Shown here: piece by piece, positions 19,233-28,000 of the stretch | How the letters are laid out: the number at the start of each line of letters is the position of its first letter | How positions within the stretch are numbered: position 1 is the first letter of the stretch | From: a virus | Length of the DNA: 57,164 nt | Virus record (IMG/VR): IMGVR_UViG_3300004369_000017 | Span: 1 to 57,164 of that record | Direction: 5' to 3' (one strand) | The notes under the pieces: model-generated | What the model was told of the DNA's origin: nothing | Database searches by the model: none | The model's input: only the letters and a program-made list of their open reading frames with translations | Translations under genes and position numbers: made by a program

Positions 19233-20099
19233 TCAGTCTGATTCTTTCTTAGTTTTAGCTTTAGTTTTAGCCTTCGCCGGAACTGCTGATGTTACTACTT
19301 CCTCATCATCTTCGTAGACTACTTCTGGTATATAATTCCCGTCTTTATCGCGAGTATTGCCATTAATATCTACCTTCTCCCCCTTATCGTTAATTTTCCA
19401 CCCATCTTCAGATATAGGCTTTCCGTGAATATCAACAAGATGCCCCTCTTTATCTACTAGAGATAATTCTTTATTAACAAGATTGTGTTGTGTCAACCAC
19501 CTGTTTTCTGGGAGATTTGCCTCGAACTCAGAATCGATTCCGTGCAGCATTTCCGCAAGGGCTGAAGCACAGGCATAGCTCACTTCGTCGTCAGCACGAG
19601 AATCATAATCTGCTAAGTCTTTATACACTTTATCCCCGTTTTCCGTAAAACAACACTCAGCAACAAAGAAGTCAAATCTAGCGTTATTAGCTAATGATTC
19701 GGCTGAGTTTAATTCAAAGGAAGAGATATCGGTAAGATGTTTAGTTAGTTCGTATCTTTTTTGTCTGATTTTGATAGCCAAATCTCTACCTTCAGAAATT
19801 TTCATCGTTTTTCTTTTACCATCTCCCTTGTAAAGCTTGGTCTCCAACTCGAACAGCTCTTTCCTGATCTCATGTTCTTTCTTGTTTTGTTCGGTAGACC
19901 AGAAACCCCTCTCAATCAGCTTTTTACGTAACGCATCCTTAGTTGGAATATCGTCCATCACGCACTCATTCCACACCTTAGCTCTGTGTCTTTCTGCACG
20001 TCTAACAAGTTCGTTATTAGGCTTTTTAACAATATACTTCTCTATTACCTCTTTATCATCTACCTTCTTTTTTACTTCCACGGTTTTTTCAATAGCCAT
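19233..20099 (-). CDS. Putative tail assembly chaperone (288 aa)
   Basis: This charged, helical protein starts at an ATG overlapping the preceding stop (TAATG) and ends 51 nt before the tape measure. Its central part (about residues 55-160) shares a layout with the 346-aa protein two genes upstream: a W in a charged helix, a conserved L-x-x-x-x-x-x-L-Y segment, an A-x-x-x-R helix, and an A-R-F-x-F-F-x-x-x-C-like end. The C-terminus holds short repeats around G-K-x-V/I-D-I-x-G-x and a Lys/Ala-rich tail. Phages usually encode one or two tail assembly chaperones exactly between tube and tape measure. I infer that role from position and paralogy; no slippery frameshift site is evident. Confidence 0.5.
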   Translation of the reverse strand: MAIEKTVEVKKKVDDKEVIEKYIVKKPNNELVRRAERHRAKVWNECVMDDIPTKDALRKKLIERGFWSTEQNKKEHEIRKELFELETKLYKGDGKRKTMKISEGRDLAIKIRQKRYELTKHLTDISSFELNSAESLANNARFDFFVAECCFTENGDKVYKDLADYDSRADDEVSYACASALAEMLHGIDSEFEANLPENRWLTQHNLVNKELSLVDKEGHLVDIHGKPISEDGWKINDKGEKVDINGNTRDKDGNYIPEVVYEDDEEVVTSAVPAKAKTKAKTKKESD

Positions 20100-20455
20100 T
20101 AGACTTTCTCCTTTTCCTCAATTTTCTGAAACGGGATTACAACCTGATACTTCATCCACTTTACTTTATACTGACCTAGTTCAACTTGAACATTTCTAAT
20201 CTGAGCGTTTCCTTTATCTAAGATTTCAGACCTTAGCTTATCAAAAACCCCCTTCATCATTTGTGACTGTTCATCGTCTCCATCCCATAAAAAACCAAGA
20301 TGTTCTTCTATGGAACTAAGAGAACCAACCATAGTAGTTCTCACTTTTTGAGCCATAATTTTCGACAAACGAGAGGCGGAATCCTCTTCATATTTCTCTT
20401 CTCTCTTTTTCTTATACTCAGACTTTTCTTGTCTCATAACGTTAAATTCATCCAT
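20099..20455 (-). CDS. Small charged helical protein between tube and tape measure
   Basis: This 118-aa protein has a strongly Lys/Glu-rich N-terminal helix (residues 1-35) and a more mixed C-terminal half. Both ends overlap neighbours by one base (TAATG junctions), so it is translated as part of a three-gene unit ahead of the tape measure. No family is recognised. A role in tail assembly is inferred only from its position. Confidence 0.55.
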   Translation of the reverse strand: MDEFNVMRQEKSEYKKKREEKYEEDSASRLSKIMAQKVRTTMVGSLSSIEEHLGFLWDGDDEQSQMMKGVFDKLRSEILDKGNAQIRNVQVELGQYKVKWMKYQVVIPFQKIEEKEKV

Positions 20456-21495
20456 TATTTCCTCCTGTAGTGCTCTTTTGTAGCAGCCAGCGATTGTTCG
20501 CTGAGCTTAAGTTTCTGGTCAGGAAAATCATGTTGATATGCCTTCCCCTTCTCTCTTACCACTTTACCCCGTTCCGACTTTACTTTCTTGGCATGATCGC
20601 TATTCATGTCATGAATCTGTTTAGCGTGCTCTCTGCTATTAGCCATAATGTAAATTTCATCCGCACCCTTTATTTTTTCATTCTTAGTCATTGAATCAAA
20701 ATCTCTATCAGCTAAATCCTTCTCTCTTTTCTTTCTCTGGAAGATAAACCAACCATCTAGTAAAAGGTCATCGTCAATCACATCATGAGGTGGACAATCA
20801 ATCGACTCTTGTACATTATCGTAAATTCTCGACCATATAACTAAATTCTTCTGATCAACAGACATGTCCCTATCCCCGTTAATAAACAAAGGAGAAATCT
20901 CTTTCATTGTCCAGATAGATTTCCAAGGGTCAGACCTTGCTAATTCACGTACCTGTTTTTCAGTACAGAGTTGGTCATTATAAGCTTGATGCACTTGGGC
21001 GATTGAATGCTTCCGAAAGTCATAGGGGCTATTATCACTGGAAAAAGTACAAAGCTCAATAAAGCGTTCCGCTTTAGCAATTAGGGATAACCCCTCACAG
21101 GTGTTCTCAATATGTTGTGTTTTTTTACGATGAAGTATTTCAGACATGGCTTTTGCTCGCATTACGTTATTACGCATAGTCTTTACGAGTGTTTTATCAT
21201 GCCTGTTAGAGTAGGCATCAAGCCTATACTTCTCCAAATCAGTAACAAGTTCTTTTTCCTTCAAGTCGTCTTCGATAGTCCATATCTCCTTCTCCCTCAT
21301 CCACTCTTCCATCTCCCTCTCTGTAATTAACCCCTCTTCAAGAGATTCATTATAAGAGTTGTTATAAGCAAGATTAATCTGATAGTTGTCGTCAATAGTA
21401 GGTGGCAATACAAATAGGCTGTCTCCACTAATACTAATACGCACCTTACCAGTTCTAATCTTAGATACAAAAAACTCTCGAATATGAAAATCCAT
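20455..21495 (-). CDS. Putative tail assembly chaperone, paralog-like (346 aa)
   Basis: This hydrophilic, helical 346-aa protein is the first of three linked genes between the tail tube and tape measure. Residues about 62-155 resemble the central part of the 288-aa protein two genes downstream (W in a charged helix, L-x-x-Y segment, A-K-A/A-x-x-R helix, then A-K/R-x-x-F with a Cys). The N-terminus carries a short beta stretch (KVRISISGDSLFVLPP). The C-terminal third is Lys/Asp-rich. Its stop overlaps the next start. Assignment as tail assembly chaperone comes from gene order and the paralogy; the similarity is by eye. Confidence 0.5.
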   Translation of the reverse strand: MDFHIREFFVSKIRTGKVRISISGDSLFVLPPTIDDNYQINLAYNNSYNESLEEGLITEREMEEWMREKEIWTIEDDLKEKELVTDLEKYRLDAYSNRHDKTLVKTMRNNVMRAKAMSEILHRKKTQHIENTCEGLSLIAKAERFIELCTFSSDNSPYDFRKHSIAQVHQAYNDQLCTEKQVRELARSDPWKSIWTMKEISPLFINGDRDMSVDQKNLVIWSRIYDNVQESIDCPPHDVIDDDLLLDGWFIFQRKKREKDLADRDFDSMTKNEKIKGADEIYIMANSREHAKQIHDMNSDHAKKVKSERGKVVREKGKAYQHDFPDQKLKLSEQSLAATKEHYRRK

Positions 21496-21549
21496 TACGA
21501 ACCTGCATATCGAGAGTATTTGTTGTATTGCATTTTTATTCCTTTCCTG

Positions 21550-21601
21550 ACGTAGCGGAACACTCGCCCTATCCTATTTTTGCTATCGCGGTCCGCTACG
21601 T
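21550..21601. repeat. Perfect 10-bp inverted repeat with 32-nt spacer
   Basis: ACGTAGCGGA at 21550-21559 is repeated as its exact reverse complement at 21592-21601. It lies in the 135-bp gap between the tail tube stop and the next start on the minus strand. There is no U-run after the stem, so it is not a classic intrinsic terminator; it could be an RNA processing or stability element that sets the ratio of abundant tube mRNA to chaperone mRNA. Confidence 0.6.
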
Positions 21602-21607
21602 AGATCC

Positions 21608-21630
21608 TCTAGTGACCACCACTCACTAGA
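21608..21630 (-). other. Hairpin directly after the tail tube stop
   Basis: TCTAGTGA and TCACTAGA form an 8-bp perfect stem with a 7-nt loop immediately downstream of the tail tube stop codon. No T-tract follows. It probably protects the 3' end of the tube mRNA or attenuates read-through; its function is inferred. Confidence 0.5.
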
Positions 21631-22731
21631 TTAGCTATTTGCTCCAAAGCCAACAAGGTTATGGGTCGCATGTTGAACGTCCAATGAATTGAAGTTAGAA
21701 TAACTATATCTGGTTGTCACATTTCCACCACCAGCATCACCACCACCGTAGGTAACTGATGTTAGACGGTTCTTACTACCAAGGTCGAAGGCAATATCAG
21801 CTCGCAACTTAATGAAGATGCTCTCTTCTTGAGTGTTGTTACCTTCTTGGGGGGTTCCAACAAGTGCTGGATCACCATTTTCATAAGCACTCACAAAGTG
21901 ACCAGAAGTTGAAATAGCTTCGATGTCGCAAGTAACTTCCACCGGAAAACCAGCTGGGCGATAGTAAGGATTCTTGCTACCAAGTTCCATCACATCCTCA
22001 CGTGAGAAGTCAGTACTAATAGCAATAGATTGAATGTGAACAAGGTTTGTTCCGCCAACTTTACCATTACCAACGCCGTTACCAGCAACCCCCTTAATAG
22101 ATACTGGAAGAATGCAGTCTTCAATCATAACATCTTCACGTCTTTGGATACCGCCACTGCCCAATTCTTGTAGAGCCAGAGGTGAGTCTAAACCGTCAAA
22201 GTCAGCAACAGCAGCGGCGATTGTTTTACGCGTCACAGCAGTATCGCCAGTTAGCCAGTTTTTATGGTTTCCAACCAAAGTAATAGACTCGGTTGAGTTT
22301 CCATCAACTGGAATATTGTAAGACACAGAGCCTACATACATGCCAGAGCAGTAAATCTCAACTTCGGCGTCACCACCAGCAGCAACGTTGTTTTGCGTTT
22401 CGTCGAAGATACCAATGCGAACATCGCATCGCTGCTTAGAACGAGCTACGATACCATTTGGACCGGCTCCAACGCCAGTAGTAGCCATATGATATAGTAG
22501 TGGGTATCCATCGATCAGCTTTTCGATTGTCACTTCAACATCTGGCGTACCATCGATATTTTCATAAATCTCAATCTGAGACAGCTCAAAAGCTTGTTCT
22601 GGATTGAAAGAAACGGTGCTAGATACACTTTGAGCGCCGTGTACCATATCTCCGGTACTTATTGATTCATCGCCGTGATTTGTAATAGCCACAGACTGAC
22701 CGGCGTAAAAGATTCTATTATTATTAGACAT
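21631..22731 (-). CDS. Major tail (tube) protein candidate
   Basis: This 366-aa protein has a strong ribosome binding site (GGAGAG) and its own upstream late-promoter-like motif, and is followed by hairpins, all expected of an abundantly made structural protein. The sequence is beta-rich with paired segments such as QAFELSQIEIYENIDG and FPVEVTCDIEAIS that match the general look of tail tube proteins, and a Gly-rich C-terminal region. It sits upstream of the chaperone candidates and tape measure, the normal place for the tube. No second tube or a sheath gene is next to it, arguing against a contractile tail. Confidence 0.7.
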   Translation of the reverse strand: MSNNNRIFYAGQSVAITNHGDESISTGDMVHGAQSVSSTVSFNPEQAFELSQIEIYENIDGTPDVEVTIEKLIDGYPLLYHMATTGVGAGPNGIVARSKQRCDVRIGIFDETQNNVAAGGDAEVEIYCSGMYVGSVSYNIPVDGNSTESITLVGNHKNWLTGDTAVTRKTIAAAVADFDGLDSPLALQELGSGGIQRREDVMIEDCILPVSIKGVAGNGVGNGKVGGTNLVHIQSIAISTDFSREDVMELGSKNPYYRPAGFPVEVTCDIEAISTSGHFVSAYENGDPALVGTPQEGNNTQEESIFIKLRADIAFDLGSKNRLTSVTYGGGDAGGGNVTTRYSYSNFNSLDVQHATHNLVGFGANS

Positions 22732-22765
22732 TTGAACTCTCCTTTGTAAAAGATTACTAACTTTT

Positions 22766-22774
22766 TATACACAA
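22766..22774 (-). promoter_or_regulatory. Late promoter-like motif TTGTGTATA (tail tube gene)
   Basis: On the minus strand TTGTGTATAAAAA occurs 35 nt upstream of the tail tube ATG. The first nine bases are identical in three other positions ahead of late genes (38499, 41568, 43744). It lacks a recognisable -35, as in T4-type late promoters. Likely recognised by the phage sigma-like protein. Confidence 0.6.
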
Positions 22775-22779
22775 AAAGC

Positions 22780-23751
22780 TTAGATATTTGTTTTAACGCC
22801 CTCTGTAGTTATTCTCACTGAACCTGCATAAATGTTAGAATTGATCTCTACCATTTCCTGAGTTCTCGTGTCGGTGAGTTTTATTCTCCCGCCAAAGTGA
22901 TTATTAACTAGATCAGGGTATCTCATAGCTCCAGAAACAACAGCACCGTAGTTATCTATAGGTGAATCTCCAGAGTTGACTATTTTATTATTATCAAACA
23001 AACTAATACTGCTGTCGCTTTGCAGTGACACAATATCAATAAGTTTTTCCCTTGTGCTATTATCTTCCCCGATACAGTGGAACAGCATATCTGTATAGAC
23101 CCACTGACCACCTCCTAATCCATAAGGTTTAAATTTTCTTACTGGAACTATTTCAATAGCTATAGTAGGCAACTCTACAGTAGAGTCTCTAGTCTTACCC
23201 CATCTAACGGAATCCTGATCTAGGAAATCGTCATCTGGCTGCATGTTATTTTGCATCAACTCTTTAAGCCAAGGGATGGTATGAGCGTAACACACATTAA
23301 TCCACTTATAGCTATGTTCAGCCTGTACTTTTGATCCAGTCGGAATAGCTGTATCAAAGATGATCAATCCACTATCGTGGTCGACATAATGGGAGAAATC
23401 TCCCACTGTGTCGTTTGGGTAAAACACGTCATCAACATATACTCCAGAGACACCCGGCACTGTATTGTTAGTACCTACAAGAGGGGGTGGTCCATCGGAG
23501 TAAGTGACACCGCTTTGCCACACCCAATTCTTCCTGAATCCAGCCCATACTTTACCATTGTCCACACCTTTAATCTTCTGCATTCTCAGGCGACTAAGGT
23601 CGTCTCCGTCTGGAGAAAGATCGTTCAGGTATACGTTGAAATAGTTACCCTTGTTTAATAGGCTCCAATTGAAGTACTCCACTACAGAGTCTTCTATGTC
23701 AGTGCTTAACGTCGCGTTATGTACGCTTGTGAAACCTTTTAGTTCTGACAT
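22780..23751 (-). CDS. Tail-region structural protein (323 aa)
   Basis: The start lies 1 nt after the preceding stop. The protein is beta-rich with aromatic residues (FNVYLNDLSPDGDDLSRLRM) and no membrane segment. A middle segment (WINVCYAHTIPWLKELMQ) looks helical. Position between a tail-completion-like gene and the tail tube suggests a tail terminator or connector component. The family is not recognised, so the role is inferred from synteny. Confidence 0.55.
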   Translation of the reverse strand: MSELKGFTSVHNATLSTDIEDSVVEYFNWSLLNKGNYFNVYLNDLSPDGDDLSRLRMQKIKGVDNGKVWAGFRKNWVWQSGVTYSDGPPPLVGTNNTVPGVSGVYVDDVFYPNDTVGDFSHYVDHDSGLIIFDTAIPTGSKVQAEHSYKWINVCYAHTIPWLKELMQNNMQPDDDFLDQDSVRWGKTRDSTVELPTIAIEIVPVRKFKPYGLGGGQWVYTDMLFHCIGEDNSTREKLIDIVSLQSDSSISLFDNNKIVNSGDSPIDNYGAVVSGAMRYPDLVNNHFGGRIKLTDTRTQEMVEINSNIYAGSVRITTEGVKTNI

Positions 23752-23752
23752 T

Positions 23753-24385
23753 TTAAGCCTTTAGTAACAGGGGAAGTAGAGCGGTGATTACCTTTTCCCT
23801 ACCTGAGAAAAGTCTAGTAACGAAGTTGTCTTTTGATGTTCCTGAAAATTCAGGTGGAACTCTCCAAGCTAGTCCTTGTTGCATTGTGCCACCACCAGAC
23901 CGCCCATTTCCCACATTGGGAAAGTAGTGATATCCCACAACAATAATGGAATCACCTCTTTTTAAGAGCCATTCTAGCCAATTGACCTGAATGTTATTTT
24001 TCAGGTTTAGATAAGTGCTATTCATTTTTAGTAAATTCGCAAAATCCACTGGCTGAAAATTAAAAGCAACACTACCTGTAAAATTTGTACCAAAAGGGGT
24101 AACAATTACTTCGGTGGCGTCTATGATAGCTTTAGTTAGTTCGTCTACGAATTTTACCGCTTGCCCCGGCAATAAACCGAATTGAGCATTTAGCGAGCCG
24201 GGAACGCCCTCTTTTAACATACTCTCTATTTCAGGCTGTGACACTACCCAATTAGGTATGGATCGAAACAACTTATCTGTGACAGATTTTTTGTTCTTCT
24301 TAACTCTAGCATTCAAAACTTTAGCGGTAGCTTTAGCTATCTTATCTTCTACGGACTTAACCGTGTCAGTAAGTATGATTGCCAT
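23753..24385 (-). CDS. Tail completion/neck-like protein (210 aa)
   Basis: I place the start at the ATG at 24385, which overlaps the previous stop (TAATG), rather than at a longer in-frame ATG at 24406. The N-terminal 60 residues form a Lys-rich amphipathic helix; the C-terminal half contains short hydrophobic strands (DSIIVVGYHYFP) followed by a Gly-rich loop and a helical end. Together with the two preceding small genes and the following 323-aa gene it forms the head-to-tail joining set found before the tube gene in many phages. Precise family not recognised. Confidence 0.55.
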   Translation of the reverse strand: MAIILTDTVKSVEDKIAKATAKVLNARVKKNKKSVTDKLFRSIPNWVVSQPEIESMLKEGVPGSLNAQFGLLPGQAVKFVDELTKAIIDATEVIVTPFGTNFTGSVAFNFQPVDFANLLKMNSTYLNLKNNIQVNWLEWLLKRGDSIIVVGYHYFPNVGNGRSGGGTMQQGLAWRVPPEFSGTSKDNFVTRLFSGREKVITALLPLLLKA

Positions 24386-24864
24386 TATGCACGCTCCCAA
24401 AAACAACCAAAGTATCTCTCTTGACGCAATCCCATTGGAAAAGGCTCACCGGCTCTCACAAAACGCATTTCAGTTACATCCTTAATTCCCTTATGTACAA
24501 TCAAAGCCTTGGCTTTAGATATGTCAATCAGGTCAGTAGCAAAGAATATAGTTTGAATTGAATTAGATGGAACAACCATGTTATTGGAAACTTTGGTAAA
24601 ATCCTTCTGATCCCAATAGACCTTAAGCTTAATGTCTTGTAAGACTTCCTGTTGAGTAACAGTTTTGCCGCCCTTATTGAACTGCTTCTGCTTCTTTTTA
24701 TGAGCGTTAATGGAATTGTTCACAGGTACATTACTCGCAGCACTAGAGTCAACTTCGACGCTCTCCACCATTACCAACTGACACGTGACACCAAATATGT
24801 CAAATGTCGAATCGACAACATCGAAGTACTTATCGAATACTGATTCTGGAATGCTAACGGGCAT
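24385..24864 (-). CDS. Head-tail connector-region protein (159 aa)
   Basis: This 159-aa protein overlaps both neighbours by one base. It has a beta-rich N-terminus (FDIFGVTCQLVMVE), a Lys/Gln-rich loop at about residues 53-68, and a second beta-rich half with a hydrophobic strand (SIQTIFFATDL). The layout (two beta blocks around a basic loop) recalls head-closure or stopper proteins of phage connectors, but the match is only in general character. Assigned by position. Confidence 0.45.
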   Translation of the reverse strand: MPVSIPESVFDKYFDVVDSTFDIFGVTCQLVMVESVEVDSSAASNVPVNNSINAHKKKQKQFNKGGKTVTQQEVLQDIKLKVYWDQKDFTKVSNNMVVPSNSIQTIFFATDLIDISKAKALIVHKGIKDVTEMRFVRAGEPFPMGLRQERYFGCFWERA

Positions 24865-25061
24865 TATACTTCTACTCCATTAGGACCGCCCCCATAATGA
24901 TAGAGAAATCTATCGTCCCACATGCTGTTCATTTCGCCAGATGTCATCACAACGTTTTCAGGAGGTGAAATCGTTTTAGTATCAGCTCCACCCGCTACAC
25001 TAACAACAATCCTACCATTCTGTATATCATTAGAATCAATAGCCTTAACATATATAGCCAT
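24864..25061 (-). CDS. Small protein, unknown function (65 aa)
   Basis: A 65-aa frame with a ribosome binding site (GGAGAA) and an overlap with the next start (TAATG). It starts with a compact beta-like segment (MAIYVKAIDSNDIQNGRIVV) and ends with a Gly/aromatic stretch. Nothing else is recognisable. Its tight coupling to the connector genes supports it being real. Confidence 0.6.
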   Translation of the reverse strand: MAIYVKAIDSNDIQNGRIVVSVAGGADTKTISPPENVVMTSGEMNSMWDDRFLYHYGGGPNGVEV

Positions 25062-25084
25062 TTATTTTCTCCAAACTTAATTTT

Positions 25085-28000
25085 TTAAGGAATTTCTATC
25101 ATAGCACCAGAGAACCAAACTGAGCCATCTGAGACTAAAATACTATCTCCAGCGAACAGGAGAACGCCTTCGTTAGTAGTGGCAGATACAGCAGCAGTAG
25201 CTGCTGATACATTGGCAAAAGAAGGAATTCTTAGGAAGCCATTTTTATTGATAACTGCATTCCTACCAGTGCTGAACGGAGAAGCTCCCGTCTGTGCTAC
25301 CATCATATCGACAGTAGGAGCTGATTGACCATGCAACAGATTCAGTACGTTTTGATCTGTTTGAGCTGGCTTAATAGAAAGAGTGGCAGTGTCACTAAGG
25401 TCTTTGCTATCACCAATTCTTGTGTATCTGTGATCAGTTGAGTAAGCAACAATAGTGTCGTTCAGGTTAATAATATTGTTAACCAACCCGGTTTGTTTTC
25501 CAGAACCTAAGATTATATTGTTACTACCACCAATTCCACTGCCAACATTTTTACCCAAGAAGATATTATAAGCACCGCTACTAACAGCTCCAGCATCGCT
25601 ACCAATAATTATTGAGTCAGAAATATTTCCGAGTATGTCGTATGCAGCCTGATGCCCAGTAATAAAAGAGTTAGTAATTACTCTATGAACACTATTCCAA
25701 TTATTGTCATCTTTGAACGCTGCATAGTAGCCAATTACAACAGATTTGTTGATAGTATATTCTTTATCGTTTGTAAATGAGTTGTTCCAATCGTAAGAAC
25801 CAGCTCGCTTACCAAATATGATTGACCCGTCTACGTTATTTGTGTTATAACCAGCCTCTTCTCCGATGAAGATGGCGTTAACTAGATTGGAATTTACGGC
25901 TCTATTGTCGTTATTCAGAGACCTACCTTTTGCGGCAGCTCTACTACCCAAAGCCACTACGCCGGACAGAGCGTGTGGGTAAGTGGTAGAATAATAGCCC
26001 ATGTTAGAACCGGCTTCGTGGCCAATTAAGTTTGAAAGATCGGTCTTAGAGGTGTATCCTGATTTATAGCCAATAAAGTTACTATAGCCATCTCCAGACG
26101 CTCTGTATCCAGCGTTGAAGCCAATGAATAAGTTATAATCAAGATTGTTTACTTGGTATCCAGCCTGACTACCTATGCCGATAGTGTCAACAACGCCGCT
26201 GACTTGATACATAGATTGGTAACCCATAGCAATATTTCGGATTGAATTAACCGACCCTCTTAAAACGTCATACCCTAAACCGATATCGTAATCAACTCCG
26301 CTAGAACTATACATTGATCCATAACCGATAGATATGCTAGAAGAGACATCACTGCTCTGATATAAAGAGTATTGACCTAAACCTAAACTAGAAGAGACAT
26401 CACTGCTCTGATATAAAGAGTATTGACCTAAACCTAAAGATGAATTAACTTTATAACACCCTTGGCCAGCTTGCATACCAACGAACACAGTGCCAGTAGA
26501 ATAAACAGATTCCTTACCAGCAAAGTGACCAATACCAACTGTGCGATAACACTCATCAGCAAAACCCAACGCTTGATCACCAATGCCAACGCATCCGTCA
26601 TTTCCACTAGCCTGCAATCCAGCAGCCGGGCCAACAAACACTCCACCATTTGTTTCAGAAGCAGCTTGCGCAGCATTGTATCCGATAGCAACGGTTTCTG
26701 ACATATCGCCAGTAGTGCCGTTTCCAGACAACCTACCAATAAACACCCCATTAACACCATCTGTATTTGCACTCGATCCCAAACTGACAGGATCGGAAAT
26801 GCCGTAGCTACGAATGTTAGAGAAGTAACCAATGCCACTGGTATGATAAGAGCTACCGTTTACCATTAGTCCAGTACCGGCTGACAGGCTCGTACCACCC
26901 GCTGCCGCCCAACCAGAGACATCAGTGATCTGAGACTGCAAATCAGTAGTGACTGTTCCGGCCCACCCAGAGATGGCTACCCCACTAGCTGAGTTAGCTA
27001 GAATATTTGTATTGATCAAAGTGATATCAGACTGAATACTTTCAGCACTGATGATCATGTTATCATCTGCGGCGTCGTAGAAGGTATTGATACCGCTCAC
27101 ACCACTGATCGTTACAGTGTTGTTTGTGATAGTCTCGGTATTATCCAGCATGTCAGAAAGAATCCAACCATTACCAGCGTCAAAAGACACACCATCTGTG
27201 TAAGCCTTAGCGTAACCAGACACAGCGTCAATCAGCGTGTCTAGAACTTCACCAGAAGCATCAATTGTGTAAGCAGCCCATCCTGAGATAGCCACTCCAC
27301 TAGCTGAGTTAGCAAGAATGGCGTTATCATGATAAATGATGTCCAGAGTGTTGATATCAGTTTCATTTTCCAGAGCATTAAATTCACCTTGCAGGTATCC
27401 AGAGATAGCTACGCCGCTGGCTGAGTTTGCAAGAATAGCTGCTGAATTGTCATTACCAGAAACCTCTAGATTACCAATCAATACAGATGGATTAATCAAC
27501 ATTGTCTTGACAGCACCATTAGTGCTCACAGACACGCTAACGCCGCTGATACCGCTGATAGCAAGAGTATCAGCTTGAAGGATATTTGTCGTTATGGCGT
27601 CGTTTCCAGCCACCTTAAACACATCTGCGATATTAATCTCAATCCCATTGTGAATTTCAAGACCACTACCGGCATGATAAGCTCCACTGATAACTGAAGA
27701 ATCGTCAAAGATCACAGAAGGAACATCAATAGCTTGAGTACTTGTCCAAGCATCTGTAGCATCTCTCCAAGTGAACTTCTTATCAGAATCTGTAGACTTG
27801 ATCACGATACCGGCATCGTCAATTTGACTATCATCTAGAGTAGCATTACCACTCACGGAAGCTAGCTCAATCTGATGATCAGCGATTGTAACAGTTGTAC
27901 TGTCTACATATGTAAAATTGCCCTTAACATTTAATGTACCACCAACGATTACATCTCCACCAGTGATAATTTGACCACTGATTGTAGCATCACCATTAAC

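Noticed and set aside
21631-25061. A tail sheath gene (contractile tail)
   Set aside because: No protein of sheath size and character lies next to the tube gene; outside this window it cannot be excluded.
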